A DNA stretch of 64,000 nucleotides from Leptidea sinapis (Eukaryota > Arthropoda > Insecta > Lepidoptera > Pieridae), in contig NC_066275.1 of assembly GCF_905404315.1 (NCBI RefSeq), forward strand, positions 4,402,001-4,466,000, written 5' to 3'. A program made the translations under genes and the position numbers. Each line of letters begins with the position of its first letter. Within the stretch, counting starts at the first letter, position 1. Of the stretch, positions 1-12,310 are shown in pieces. The notes under the pieces were generated by a model. It did not search any database and was not told the origin of the DNA. It saw nothing but the letters and a program-made list of their open reading frames with translations.

Positions 1-36
1 AATCAAATTCTTTAGGTTTATAATATTAGTAAGAGC

Positions 37-65
37 TGAGACAGTCTATACTATAGACTGTCTCA
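37..65. repeat. Perfect 29-nt palindrome
   Basis: TGAGACAGTCTATA, one central base, then its exact reverse complement. It lies in the last visible tetraspanin intron. No further meaning can be assigned from sequence. Confidence 0.9.
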
Positions 66-190
66 AATCTCTTTCCAATAGCCGCTCTTAATACCTCCCC
101 TTAAAATTGAGCTATCAAATGCCAAAATATTATTAAAATCATGTTCGAGCAATCACAATAAACTACTGGCTCAAGCTATGGCTCGTATAC

Positions 191-376
191 CTCCAATGCA
201 GCAACCACGATGGCAACGGATCCGATCGCGACGCCAAAGGTCTGGAAGAAGTCTTCGACCGTGCTGGAACAGCTGGGATAGGCGTTGAGCACGGTGCAGG
301 GCGAGCCCTCGCAGCATGTCTCGGGCAGGACTACGTTCAAGTAGGACATGGCACCCTGGGGTCCGCAGCACTTGAA
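191..376 (-). CDS. Tetraspanin exon 4
   Basis: 62 codons starting FKCCGPQGAM, the diagnostic CCG of the large loop, through PETCC, SPC and YPSC to AIVVAALE at the start of TM4. The acceptor is CACCAG and the donor GTATAC, which is weaker than the others. The frame would stop five codons later (GTA TAC GAG CCA TAG), so splicing to a last exon outside the window is expected. Confidence 0.9.
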
Positions 377-3300
377 CTGGTGACGAGAGGATATTTAGAT
401 AAGTGTATGCAAGTTTATGGAAGTGCTTTCCATATTGTGCAGATAATATGTTGTGTATGTTTTTTATGTTTTATGATATCTATTTGTGTATGATATGTCG
501 TCCAAAAGAAACTCGAAACTTATCTGTGTACAAAACAGCTAGGTAGGTACTAAACATTGATCTAGAAATTAGCATCAATTTAATTATCTGTGAAAGTTAT
601 TTAGCGCTAACGTTTTGTATTTAATATATTATCAACATAATAAGCAACTAATTGCATTAAATTTAAAATATCTATTTCTGACTTATTTTTGAATGTTTGC
701 TTTTAAAGATTATTTAAATACCCAGTTATGTTTTCTGAGAGAAGTTCATTACACAAATAAATAATTATGAACGAATTGACATTTTTGGATGTTAAACTCG
801 GTGTGTACTTTATAAGATGTCGACCAACTGGTAGCTTTGAGGTTTCAGAAATATCATCATTGATGCCAAGTCAGAACCTTCCATTGCTGGACAAAGGTCT
901 ATCCCAAAGATCGCAATTACGATAGGCCCTGCGTAGCCCTCATCAAAATATTCAAGTTACAAATTTGTTTTCCACATAATATTAGGTCATCTGCTTTGGT
1001 AAGAGTTTAAATATTTGTTTTTCGAGCAGCATAAAAATTTTACTTTCATGTTAACAAAGAAATAACTGTCAATTTATATATTTATGTACCTCATAATATG
1101 ATATACGAGAATATAGTAGCAAGTCAGCTAATTACCTCTTAAAGTACTGATAGGTATATATCTTCAAAAGCACCTATAATAATTATTGTGTTGAATTCAT
1201 CCACAACACTTTAAGATATTTATTTTTTTCTCCCAACATCCTGTTAAAGCTACAAAATAAAATAAAAGCTATTATAAAGTTCACGTGTTTATGATTATTA
1301 TGGTGTTTTATGGTGTTACCAAACATTAGGTGTTCAGAATAATTCTTGATTTTTCTACGAAATCTTACATCTCATATCTTCGAACGAAGACCGAACGGGC
1401 AACGGGGACTACTTTTATGTCGTATATATATTTTGTTTTGCTGACTGTACACTATCTATTCCAAGCAGATCGCGGGACATCTAGAAGCGATAAGTTAACG
1501 AAAAAGCGGTAGATGTCTAAAATAATATCGAGAAAAGAGGCAAATCCTCCAGATATTATACATGTAGGTATATATAATTATGATAATATCTACCAAGCGC
1601 GATATTTCCTCTCTATAAAATTAAACGAGTACCTAATTGAAATCGTTTGTCACTTACTGTTCTCTCAATCTCCTGGAACGCAGTTCTGTCCTTGTTGAAG
1701 GCGTTTGTCAACCATTGTGAGATTCCCTCCGTGTAGTCGCTCAGGTTCACGAAGATAAGAACGGCCAGCGTCACTTTGATCAGCATCAATATGATCATGA
1801 ACAGTGAATACTGAAACATCATAATTTACCTTCAAATCGAAAGTCAATATCTTATATTACATACATATTCCCTGCCACAACCAGTGGGATTTATATAGAA
1901 ACAAGTAAGAATTGTTGTAGCTTAGTAAATAAAGTGTGGTGGGCGAGTACCACAAGTGATATTACTAGCATATTGCCTTAAAGGTTTGAGGATGATTATT
2001 TTATCAAACAGGTACCTTTATAATGAAATCAACTAAATAATCAAATCAACTTAATATATAAAATAAAATGCTAATGTTCGTACGTATTTCCACGGTTTTC
2101 TCTATCATCCGCAACTTCCCTCAAATTCCCGTTGGGGTGGCAAATACCCCTCGGTCCCCTGGCGTGCATAAGGGAGTTTGGTCGGGATAGCTAGAGGTTG
2201 TGGGTGGCAAAAATGTGAAATTATATACATCTGTCCTTGTCTAACTAATATAAACTTCTGTAAAATTCTGAATATCTCGTGAATGATCTAGAAAGTTCTA
2301 AGACTTTCTGGAATGATCTAGAAAGTTCCTAAATGCGTGCAACTGAAAATAATAATTAAACATGCGATGTAATTTCACCCGAGCAACGCCAGGTTTCGCT
2401 GCTAGTTAAATAATTAATTAAAATTTATAATATTACTAGCTGACCCAGCAAACGTTGTATTGCCGATATTAAAATCGCGATACAAAAGTAACTGTTGATC
2501 GTAGATGGGTGAAAATTTAAAGTTGTATGTATTTTTTAATGCTGACTTATCTAACAAATTTAAAAAAAAATGTAAAAAAAATTAAAAAAAAAATCGTGTG
2601 GACCACCCTTAACATTTAGGGGGATGAAAAATAGATGTTGGCCGATTCTCAGACCTACTCAATATGCTCACAAAATTTCATGAGAATCGGTCAAGCCGTT
2701 TCGGAGGTCGTACGGTAACGAACATTGTGACACGAGAATTTTATATATAAGATATCATATTGGAAGTTATGTTTTATTATAAAGTTATATTTGTTTTGTG
2801 TCCCACTATTACTTATCTTAGCAAAGATACTCACAGTGACCAACATGCAGTTACTCTCCCGGATGGCGCCGCAGCAGCCGAAGAACGCTATTATGAAGAC
2901 GATGCTTCCCACCACCATGGCTGTGATGGGAGCCACTTGGAAATTACCCTCGATGACATTTACTACCTCCGACACCTGGAGCTGGACTGCCACGCCGAGA
3001 CCGATGAGGGCGATGCCAGCCAGCTGGAATAACAGTCAAGTTTCTATAAAATAAGATTCAGTAAGTTTCTGGTATAACATCACGTGATGGGATTTAGGAA
3101 CTTTACCTCGTTGGAAAGTCATTGTCTTCGTCATAGTATTATAGATAGTATATATATTCAAAAAACATCAAATAATTGAAACTGTACTTTACAGTGATTT
3201 TTTATAATTAAATTCAAAGATGTAATCAAATTATGAACGTTACAATATACATCAATAACTTCTAACTAATAAGTAAATTACATATTAATATGAAATAGGC

Positions 3301-5516
3301 GGAGTCTTAGGCTCTCGAAATTACTTATATCGAATCTAGCAATTCTAGCAACCTCTATACTTATTTCTGTTTCTATGTTTTGTGTATCTCAAAATTGTCT
3401 CTAATGATTTTTACGAATTTTACCACACATAGGATGTTAAGAGCGAATAACCAATTTGGATAAGTGTCATCGCCAGAAAAACGCGTTTTTCCAAATGTTT
3501 ACAACGAGCAGTTGCTTAATTGCTCAGATCTTGATTCGTATATTTTTTACTTAAAAGAGTTGAGATCGTATTCTCCAAAATATATATATAACCATGTAAC
3601 CAGCGCTGAAGAAATCAGCTCGTTAAATTAATTACTTATGTCAATATCCACTATTAATTGAGCAAATATTTAATATCCTTTTTTCATAATTTGTTGTTCC
3701 ATGTAAAATGCCTTTTTATATGCAAGGACCTGATATTAAAAAAAAAAAATTACTATTATTGTCGATGATGCCATCATTGTAACCTTATTATTCTATAATG
3801 CAAAATCTGAGGCAGATTATATTGTTAATGCTTAGAATTTATAAATATGCACACTATCAACCACATGCATACTTATTGATTGCCATTATCAGTAACCTAA
3901 ATGTGCAGATAAGATATAAATGTTCCGTGTGAAAAGGACTTGGTGTATGACCGCTGAATGTGGCTGTGCCCATTAGACCTCACACTTCAGTAGAATTTAT
4001 TGTTTTAGAGGTTGTGTGTGATTTGCTCGTTGATTTGTTGAGGCAAACGTGTTCACCAAACACGACATTTATGCTAAATCAAAGCTATCAGGCTCATGTA
4101 TATCATCATTGATATCCGGTTTAATATGTATCTACTGCTTTAGGTTTTCTCGCCTCTATTACAAATGACAAGCCTCACTCTACATTAGCTGTTGCCACGC
4201 AGGCAAGTTGTATCATTATTTGAGTTTTCTTTACAGATCAAAGCGGTTCTGGTGATGGTAATACTCATAGATTTGTCTGGGCAGTAAACTTATATTGTCT
4301 TAAGTTACAACCTAGTTAATTTATAGATCAGGTTATGAGTAATCATTTGAATGGAAAACTTGTGTGAGCCAAGTGGATATCGGGCGTTCCAATTGGTCCG
4401 TGAATCGAGTGATATGCAGATAAGTCGTTCGATCGAGATACGACTGTGACACGAAAATCAAATATTTTTTATTTATAGCAAGTTCGAATGATATTTTAAT
4501 GTGCTTGATGCAATTTATTATAGTATGTGCAGCAACCCTTTCATATAATAATAAGGACAATTTAAGTTTTTGTAATTGGACGTACGCGTCCCAGTCTGAA
4601 TGTATCTTATGTATTGCTTATCTAGTTCTGTATCTGTATAAACAATTGTAAGCTTTATCGCATCGAAGGCAAGCAAGATATCCCTTGAAACATAACTTTC
4701 AGTCGAAATTTGATTATTCATTCAAACGATAAAATGTACCTAAGTATGAAATTGATTGTATCACTAAGTGCTGGTTCATGCTTATCATTAATTTTACTAT
4801 GAAATGGATATTTGCGGAGTTAGTCACTAGAGAACAATAATGTTAAGACTATATCGAAGAATACTTGGGTCCGATCTCTCCGACGTACCTACTATGGAAC
4901 CCAACTAGAACAACCGTGAAGTAGGTATGTCTCATTTCTATTTATTACCATTTTCTCTACGTATTATATTTTGATATTTGAAATTTCAATTTAACATCAC
5001 CCGCAAACGGTTACTTTTAACCAACCGGCAATATTAAAGACCTATCGAACAACGCCCTATTGTGCTACAGTACACAGGGTAACTGAGCAACTAAAATTAT
5101 TCCTATGTTATAGTAGGGAATGTTGCATTATCATTATATTTATAATTAGAGTTATCTATTCCTAGTAGTACTAAGTATAGCTCGGGATGGATAAACAACA
5201 CATGGAAACGGATATAAAAATTAAGGTCCCTTGTTACCAGTGGAACCCTGAAAAGAATAAAAAATAAATTAAATTTAGATCCGAGTCGTCAAATGTTCAG
5301 GCTGTCTTGTTTTATAAAGATATTATCAGTAACACTTACTGTGCTAACTAGAAGACAATTCTCTGTTTAAAGCAATAAACTAGTGCATCAACAGAATTAA
5401 ATAAATACAGGCTGTATATATACGCTTAAAGATATCAATCGAATGTTTGTACTTACAGCAAAGAATAGATTCGCAAAGAATAATATGTATTTAACCAAAA
5501 ATTCACCGCAACCCAT
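191..5516 (-). CDS. Tetraspanin (short-loop, Tsp42E/23-kDa type), 3' end outside window
   Basis: Four exons, read right to left: 5457-5516, 2835-3023, 1658-1810 and 191-376 (20, 63, 51 and 62 codons). All introns are phase 0 with GT/AG ends. The visible 196 residues begin MGCGEFLVKYILFF. TM1 is about residues 11-34, TM2 about 51-74 ending in FFGCCGAIRES, and TM3 about 84-106. A short large extracellular loop runs from about 107 to 180, with the family hallmark CCG at 137-139 and further cysteines at 155, 156, 161 and 170, giving the usual six. TM4 begins near 183 and is cut by the last visible donor after ALE. The remaining TM4 and cytoplasmic tail must lie left of base 1. Tetraspanins organise membrane microdomains by lateral association with receptors and adhesion molecules. 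The particular paralogue and its partner cannot be named from sequence alone. The start is the first ATG of the exon and gives the canonical MGCG N-terminus, with Cys3 as a likely palmitoylation site. Confidence 0.93.
866..945 (-). mobile_element. LINE 3' coding fragment (RTE-like C-terminus)
   Basis: Similar to the better-preserved copy at 29785-30035: both contain the 'ttgctggacaaaggtct' and 'gataggccctgcg' type stretches that in reverse encode a LINE C-terminus. Very short and decayed. Confidence 0.45.
1658..1810 (-). CDS. Tetraspanin exon 3
   Basis: 51 codons starting YSLFMIILML (TM3) and ending AFQEIERT, just before the CCG motif of the next exon. The acceptor is TGTTTCAG and the donor GTAAGT. 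Confidence 0.92.
2195..2405. repeat. Retroelement tail-like repeat
   Basis: Ends in 'gagcaacgccaggtttcgctgctag', the kind of tail frequently seen at insect LINE/SINE 3' ends. It contains a duplicated 'gaatgatctagaaagttc' about 30 bp apart. Lies in tetraspanin intron 2. Confidence 0.4.
2429..2757 (-). repeat. Dispersed retroelement tail ('gacccagcaaacgttgt' type)
   Basis: Starts with 'ctagctgacccagcaaacg', contains 'catgagaatcggtcaagcc' and ends in an AT-rich 'ttttatatataagat'. The same terminal motif recurs inverted at about 33990-34015 and near 10055-10075. Lies in tetraspanin intron 2, 78 bp from exon 2. Confidence 0.55.
2835..3023 (-). CDS. Tetraspanin exon 2
   Basis: 63 codons starting LAGIALIGLG and ending ESNCMLVT. 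The acceptor is ATTCCAG and the donor GTGAGT. It carries the rest of TM1, the small extracellular loop and TM2 with the GCCG motif. Confidence 0.93.
5457..5516 (-). CDS. Tetraspanin exon 1 (coding part)
   Basis: Encodes the N-terminus and the first half of TM1 (20 codons), ending at donor GTAAGT (5456-5451). The preceding bases ATCAAG are the 5' UTR. Confidence 0.92.
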
Positions 5517-5656
5517 CTTGATTTCTTTTGTAACACCACAAAATACTTTGTCGCTCACACCTTCCAAATGTTGACTAGCGACTGATCACTGACGTGAAAC
5601 TGAACTGACGCTGGTACCTCGTACACAATGCGTGCAGGCCGCTGGCGGTGCGGCTG

Positions 5657-5665
5657 CTTTTTATC
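5657..5665 (-). promoter_or_regulatory. Possible TATA-like box of the tetraspanin gene
   Basis: GATAAAAAG on the minus strand, about 140 bp upstream of the ATG. It is followed downstream by several arthropod initiator-like TCAGT motifs (for example 5604-5608 on the minus strand). Spacing to the best initiator is longer than ideal, so the exact start site is uncertain. Confidence 0.3.
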
Positions 5666-5867
5666 TCTAGATAGCTCTGTTGATAACGAGTGTTAGTTTA
5701 GTTCACAGAAAGTATTACTCAGATATGACAGGATATACTTTACGGTGCCTATTTAATCTACCTGTACCGGTCACGCCCGCGCCGAGCCATTGCTAATAAC
5801 AAGAAAACTTGAATCAATAAAAGATGTTGTGATATACAAATATTTTGGTACTTAAATGTTTTTTTTT

Positions 5868-6172
5868 TTAATGAAAATAAGGGACCAGACGAGCAGGAAG
5901 TTCAGCGGTAATTGATACGCCATGCCCATTACAATGCAGTGCCACTCAGGATTCTTGAAAAACCCAAAATATTCTTAGCGGCACTACAATAAGTGTATTT
6001 GTCACCTTGAGACATAAGATGTTGCCATTTGCCCAGTAATTTCACTAGCTAGCGCGCCCTTCAGACCGAAGCACAGTAATGTTTACACATTATTGCTTGA
6101 CAGCAGAAATAGGCGCCGTTGTGGTACCCATAATCTTGCCGGCAACCTGTTCAAAGAAGTCTTCCACTGGTA
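5868..6172 (+). repeat. Hairpin repeat family, copy 1
   Basis: A roughly 300-bp dispersed family: T-rich start, 'aataaggga(c)gagacgagcagg', an internal hairpin with GTGCCGCTC / GAGCGGCAC arms in better copies, a second hairpin around CAGTAATG / CATTACTG, then 'ggcgccgttgtggtaccc' and 'cctcccactgg'. Further copies at 10322-10617, 14749-15052, 24183-24298, 37401-37701 and 50614-50935. No coding capacity. Confidence 0.85.
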
Positions 6173-8273
6173 TCAGTAAATTTGCAAAGTAGTGCTGAGG
6201 ATAAGCCTCAGGCTTAATTTTTTCTTCTTTGAGTTAACTTGAATGAATGCTTGTCATCTTTGACAAGCTTCCTCAGAACACCTGACTCAGAATACTGCGA
6301 CATGTCAGCGGCTACGGATAGGACGTGTTCTTTTATCATTCTAACTCTGGGGTTCCAAGTTTCCGTAGGTAGTTGGTAGTTTTCCTTACAAGTAAGTGCT
6401 TGTGCTTTTGTATCTCCTCAGCAGCAGTACAGCAAAAGCTAACAAACACTTCTCACTTTTATTTCATTTTTTAGTTTGAACTCCTCATTTTATATTATTT
6501 TTAATTTTGGTTTGAAATTAAGTATATAGTGAAGAATTTAATTTAAACTTTAATTATTTTTTTATCTAATTTATATATATATATTTATATGTATGTTTTA
6601 GACAATAATTTATGTGTACCAACTGCGCAGCGCCGTCGACAGGCAGCACTGGCAGGGTCGCCATTCGAAGTTGGAGGTTCGGGTATTCAAATAATTATAA
6701 GTCTGACTGCGATTATAAGCTATTTTTTTAAGAGTATTCAATAGCTTATATACTAGTTTGAGAGATGAGTGTGTGCATATGTGGATAAAGGTAATACACA
6801 CACTATAAGACAATCTCTGACACAACCAGCTACTGACTGCAACCAACGGGAGTACCGATCCCCGATTAAGGTTCTTGTTATTGTGCTGAATGGTAGAAAT
6901 ATAAGCACACCTCCAGATTTATAAGCGGCACCAGAGAGACATCATCGTGTGTTGAAATATATATGAGCGATCTGCGACCACGGATAAGACCCGCCACGCA
7001 TCGCTCGCTGAATTGTCACAGTTGCAAACGAATCTATGTCAACACTCAAGCGTGCAAGGCGTTCAGTTCTTATTACTGTTGACACATTTTCCGGCTACTG
7101 CTTACTGCTAGCAAGAGTTAATATTTACCTCGAAGATCAACAAGCTTCGCCATGACCAACATATCCAGACGACTTGACCAGATGAATCATTGAAATCATG
7201 TTCCCGAAGCATCACTACACAAACAATGAATTCAAGCTAGCATGGTTGATACATCTAATATACGATATTTTATATTTATACAGTTTAATCTTTATTACTT
7301 TTTATGAAATAATTTATATTATTTAAACACGACTCATATATAGAGGCATCTTACCAAATAATTTGTTATGTATATGACTGTAAAATACTCTTACTTTTAC
7401 ATTGTAAAATACTCTATTTGATTGAAAACAGTGGCCGTGGAGTTTCTTGCATGTTTTGCTCACGAGCTCAACTTCCTTTTCCGAACATATTATAGTGAAT
7501 TTAGTCATTTCAAAGAAATATTTATAGTGACTATTCAAAGGCGCCTATTTTATGCTTAATTTAATAAAGTTTATTTGACTTTGAATCTTGTTTAGATTAA
7601 CCCCCAAAAGACCAGGTTTGCGCTTTCACCTCAACGCCCATGTCGCACACTCGCTTCCAGACATCGCATAATTATTTGATGGAATAGGATGACTATCGAG
7701 GGTACTGGTCACCTAATACTGATTATACCTTAGTAGTTGTTCGTCGGATTGTTCGTTTATCCTCCTTGACTAACTACTTGTAATATTAAAATTGATCAGC
7801 TCTAAATATAATAAATATGTTCTAGGGTTAGACTTATGGCCTAAAAAATATTAAATCCCCGGTGCTCACAATAATATTAGCAATGTATACGTAAATAAAA
7901 TTGAGTGAATATATTTAAAAAAAAACATCCATCGTATTTATACATTAGTACTAACATAATAAAAAAATTTAAAATGTCAAGCAAAAAATAGCGTAAATAT
8001 ACGAACTGTGAGCACAACTCCGATTGATAATGCAGAGCCAGATTAATATTCAATCAGTTAATTACAGGTTGGGTACCTGTAATTAGTACCGGGTAGCGAC
8101 GAGATGAACAGCACTTCATAGGTGCACTCACGTATCACAATTTTACTTTTAAATGATAATCGATAGTGACCGTGATCTGCGTTCAATTAGTTTTCAAAAG
8201 GTAAGGAGCTTAAAATAAATTAAACGCCCGCACAAAGTAAATCAGCAATTTTTCATAAAAACATATTTAGCTT

Positions 8274-8930
8274 TCAATTGAGAGGACTCGATCGGAGACA
8301 CAAGTTTCTTTCAGCACTTGTCGACGATTTCCCGAGACAGACCTGCATGGCCCGTGTATACGGCATCACCAGTACCGTTCTCTGCATAGCAATGTATGTT
8401 GGAGGTGACCAGAGTAGGAGCAATAGTATAGGAGATAGCACACAGCCTTGGGGCACTGCAGCGTTCACGGGCTTCGGGTTTGAGCAATAACTATCGACAA
8501 CGACTTCAATGCTGCGCCCAGTGAGGAAGCTGGAGGTCCACTTACATAAGCTCTAGGGAAGCCCAATTGATTGATGTTTTGAGACAAGTGCCTTGTACCA
8601 TACACGATCAAAGGCCTTCGCTATATCCAGGTTAACTGCTAGGCCTTCTCTCTTTTTTCATTTTAGCCGCCGCTATTTACCGTTGTACCGAGGCATACCA
8701 GAAGATCGCCTGCCGACCGACCCTGGCGGAATCCGTATTGACGGTTGTTGATCAACTGGTGACCTTGTAGGTATACCAATTAATTATGCTCTCCATGATT
8801 TTGGAGAGCAGGGAGGTAATAGCTATAGGCCTGTAGTTTGCCGGATCCGAACTGTCTCCTTTTTTTTGGATCGGATGGACAAGAGCTGACCTCCAGGTGT
8901 CAGGAACTACGCCTTTTGAATATTAGTGCC
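8274..8930 (-). mobile_element. Jockey-type LINE reverse transcriptase fragment
   Basis: The reverse strand reads, in broken frames, a reverse transcriptase palm: a LDIAKAFDRVWY-like stretch near 8590-8630, then NAAVPQGCVLSPILLLL at 8415-8465 (the PQGxxLSP motif). Upstream pieces near 8700-8820 resemble the fingers region. Multiple stops and frameshifts make it a dead 5'- and 3'-truncated copy. Confidence 0.8.
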
Positions 8931-9240
8931 CTAATAAACGCTTATATTATATTGTAACTATTAACAAAATAAAATCTATTTAAAGTGTTAAGAAACGAAG
9001 TAGTAATTCTAAATTTTTAGGTTTTCGGTATTTATTAGTATTTCTGATAGCCTTTAAAATATTATAATAATAATAATAATACTTTTATTTCATTTTCTTT
9101 TACACTCACTGCAAATAACTTAAATTACTAAATGTACAATATTTATTACATAATACCAATTATTTACATCTTTTTATCGCTAATTGTAACAATACATTGA
9201 ACATTGAAAATTTGGTTTTGCAGTGATATTAAAAGACCTC

Positions 9241-9278
9241 TGACCCCGAAACTAGTTAAAACTGTATCTTCGGGGTCA
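9241..9278. repeat. Perfect 10-bp inverted repeat
   Basis: TGACCCCGAA and TTCGGGGTCA separated by 18 bases. It could form a GC-rich hairpin in otherwise AT-rich DNA. Confidence 0.8.
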
Positions 9279-10077
9279 GTGATTCCTCGACAAATGACAA
9301 TGACAAACGAAACAAATTTAAAAAATAAAAATTAAATGTGAATGTATGTGTGTGCTAATATCTGCTTGCCTTAAAAGAAATTTGCATAAAAATCAATACA
9401 GTTATCATTTATTTTTATTTAATATTTTATTTAACGAGACTGTTTCTGCCTTCAATAAAATATTTCTATCTATCTATTAATTTTGATTTCATGTCTTAAT
9501 ATCAAATTATCACTTTATTCGTATTTCTTATGGTAAAAACACTGTAAATAACACACTTTCATATTTTAATTTTGATAGATGAACTGATCTATTGTTTGTA
9601 GCATAATATATTGTGTCTGTATCGTGATATAAAAAACATAAAATGTTGTTAAACTAAATAAATAAATAAACACCCGAACAATTTTGTACTGAATGTATAT
9701 TTGCTAGATAGTTAAAAAGTAAGCATACAACGAATATTTCGCATGCAGTCAATGAAAACTTAGGTCATACCTAGGTAACACTGGAAATGATTAGAAAATG
9801 AAAAACGGCTTAATGTAGAAAGTTACCAATACTTTTATTGTTTTTCGAAGTAATCTCCGTTCCTTCACATCGTCGCATTCGATGGAACCACTGAGAAATA
9901 CAGGACCTTGAAATTTAATAGTTGCTTACACCCTACCATATGTAGGTTTTGAGACAACTTTTAGGGTGTCAATATACAAGTATTTACAGACTTACAGCTG
10001 GGTATCTCGAATTCCGAGGTGAACATAATATAATAACTGGGCTATCAAGGAAACGTTTGCCAGGTCAGCTAGTATTT

Positions 10078-10310
10078 CAAATAATTATTTCGTAAAATAT
10101 GCTACTTGTCGTAATGAAATTGTTTCTCAGCAGAACTGACAAACCGTGCGTCAATAAATTCTCTCATAAAAATTACAAAACAAATATTGGAAATAAAAAA
10201 GTTATGGGACCCAAATCAAAATAAAATCTCTCAAGTTGGACTATCCTCATTAAAATCCGTTCATTAGTTTAGGAGTTCACTGGAAACAAACAGGACATTA
10301 GATTTAATTT
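10078..10310. repeat. Dispersed retroelement tail, copy 1
   Basis: Shares 'caaatattggaaataaaa', 'ctctcaagttggacta' and 'aaaatccgttcattagttt' with 16915-17140. The upstream part resembles 16195-16252. Probably the 3' part of a LINE. Confidence 0.6.
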
Positions 10311-10321
10311 TTTTTTATTGA

Positions 10322-10617
10322 ATATATGGGACGAGACGAGCAGGATGTTCAACTCATGGTAATTGAAGCGCCCTACCTTACAATGCAGTGCCGCTCCGGA
10401 TTTTTGAAAAGCCTAAAAATTGTGAGCGGCACTTCAAATATTTTGCGCTCGTCACCTTGAGACATAAGATGCTAAGTCTCTTTTGCCCAGTAATTCCACT
10501 AGCTACGGCCCCCTACACACAGTAATGTTTACACATTACTGCTTCACGGCAGAAATAGGCGCCGTTGTGGTACCCATAATCTAGCCGGCATCTTGTGCAA
10601 AGGAGCCTCCTACTGGT
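10322..10617 (+). repeat. Hairpin repeat family, copy 2
   Basis: Near-full copy. GTGCCGCTC / GAGCGGCAC pairing is intact at about 10388-10432, and the CAGTAATG / CATTACTG hairpin lies at about 10520-10541. Confidence 0.87.
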
Positions 10618-11203
10618 AAAAGTTATATATATTAAGATAAGTATTACTTGTGTTATCGCACGCTCACGGGTAAAGGTTTTCCCCATGGATACAGATACGA
10701 GTCTGTCAAACCTGATATTCTTGTTTTGACTGTTAGCCAAATGCGACGACAATTACTGTGACGTCGTTGGTGTTAGCGTTGCCAATTTCCGATCATAAAT
10801 GTCAAATAATAAGGAAAAATAATTAACAAATAAGAAAAGATTACTCATTATAATGTAATGTTCGTTAAATTAGTTCCTTCCTCACAAACGTTTGTTAAAC
10901 CTGTGGACCGGATCTCCGCTGGGGACATAGCATAGTGTGTTATATTAAAATACTTAACAAAAATGTCGCCAATTCTACAGAAAGATACTGTAAATGCTTA
11001 GATTTAGGATAGGTCTCCGCTGCGCTTCATCACTCTACCGCTAGATACCGCACCACCTAAAAACAAAAGCTTTTTGATTACGGCAACTTTATATTGTAGT
11101 GTGTTTTGGCTATTTGTAAAGATGCTTGTATGCGGTATCTTGACACTCAATGGCATCTTCCAATTTTTGTTTGTTCGTCTCAGTATTTATGGCAAAACTA
11201 GGT

Positions 11204-11320
11204 ATATATACCTAAGGAACATTCTACGTCAAGATTTATCTTCCTACCGTTTGCATTAATTTATGTTGAAGTGCGACACATATTAAGGTTTGATTTGATA
11301 ATATTGAAGTAATAATATTA
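11204..11320. repeat. Dispersed repeat D, copy 1
   Basis: About 115 bp sharing 'cctaaggaacattctacgtc' and 'gttgaagtgcgacacatatt' with 26461-26573. It sits between two related 'ggtctccgctg' / 'ggtctccgttg' segments (about 11008-11060 and 11336-11375) that may mark a larger element. Confidence 0.7.
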
Positions 11321-11749
11321 TCTTAGATTAAGCATTGGTCTCCGTTGTGCTCCAACTAGATACTGCACTACCTAATTGTATTTCACCTCGTTTGTTTTGG
11401 CCCTTAGATTTTGAACAATCCCCGCACTAGAATATAAAATATAAAAAAAAAATTGCCAGCGAATATATGATGATGGTGTGATCTGATAAGATAGGTACCC
11501 TCGAGTAAAGTCTACGGTCGCCTGTCAATACACTACGTTACAATTTATTAGCAAGTCTAACAAATTCTGTTGGAAATTTACATGTTTAAATGTGAATATA
11601 ACACTATTGTAATGCAAAGTTTACCCAATTGTAATGTAGCCAAGGTCCATTGACCGGTATGAATTAGTTTGTCACTCCACAGTACATACGTAGCACATGG
11701 TTATCACTTTTAAATAAGTATAACATTTGAAAATGAATTCATTTCTATT

Positions 11750-12310
11750 TTTTTTTTAATGGAAAAGGAGAATAAACGAGCGTGTAGGTCATCAGGTGTT
11801 AAGTGTTCACCGCCTCCCACATTCTCTTGCTACACCAAAGGAATTACAGGAGCGTTGCCGGCCCTTAAGGAATGTGTACGCGTTTTTTTGAAGGCACTCA
11901 TGTCGCATCGTCCCGGAAACACTGCACAAAGAAGCTCATTCCACAGCTTTGTAGTACGTGGAAGAAAGCTCCTTGAAAGCCGCACTGTACAGGACCGCTA
12001 AATATCCAGATGGCCCCACCATGATATCCTAATTTGTGGCGTGTCGTCCAAATGTAGAATTCCGAGGCAGGAATCAGGTTAAACAGCTCTTCGGAACACT
12101 CCCCGTGATAAATGCGGTAGAAGACACAAAATGAAGCGACGTCTCTACGCAATGCCAAGTGATCCAGCCGTTCACAGAGCACTGGGTCTCCGACAATTCG
12201 AGCTGCTCTGCGTCAAATGCACGCTCAAATGGATCGAGCTGATACTGGGATGCGCCAGACCAGAGATGACAGCAATACTCTATATGTGACCGGACCTGCG
12301 CTTTATTCCA
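11750..12310 (-). mobile_element. Jockey/CR1-type LINE C-terminal fragment
   Basis: Reverse strand encodes the LINE C-terminus, with LCERLDHLALRRDVASFCVF, RIYHGECSEELFNLIPASEF and, frame-shifted, a FLPRT.KLWNELP-like stretch running into a T-rich 3' end. The same terminus recurs at 42585-42690, 53600-53795 and 61905-62306. Truncated and frame-shifted. Confidence 0.82.

Noticed and set aside
4333..4721. Two minus-strand frames in tetraspanin intron 1
   Set aside because: Overlapping, AT-rich, no homology recognised. The tetraspanin exons already join without them.
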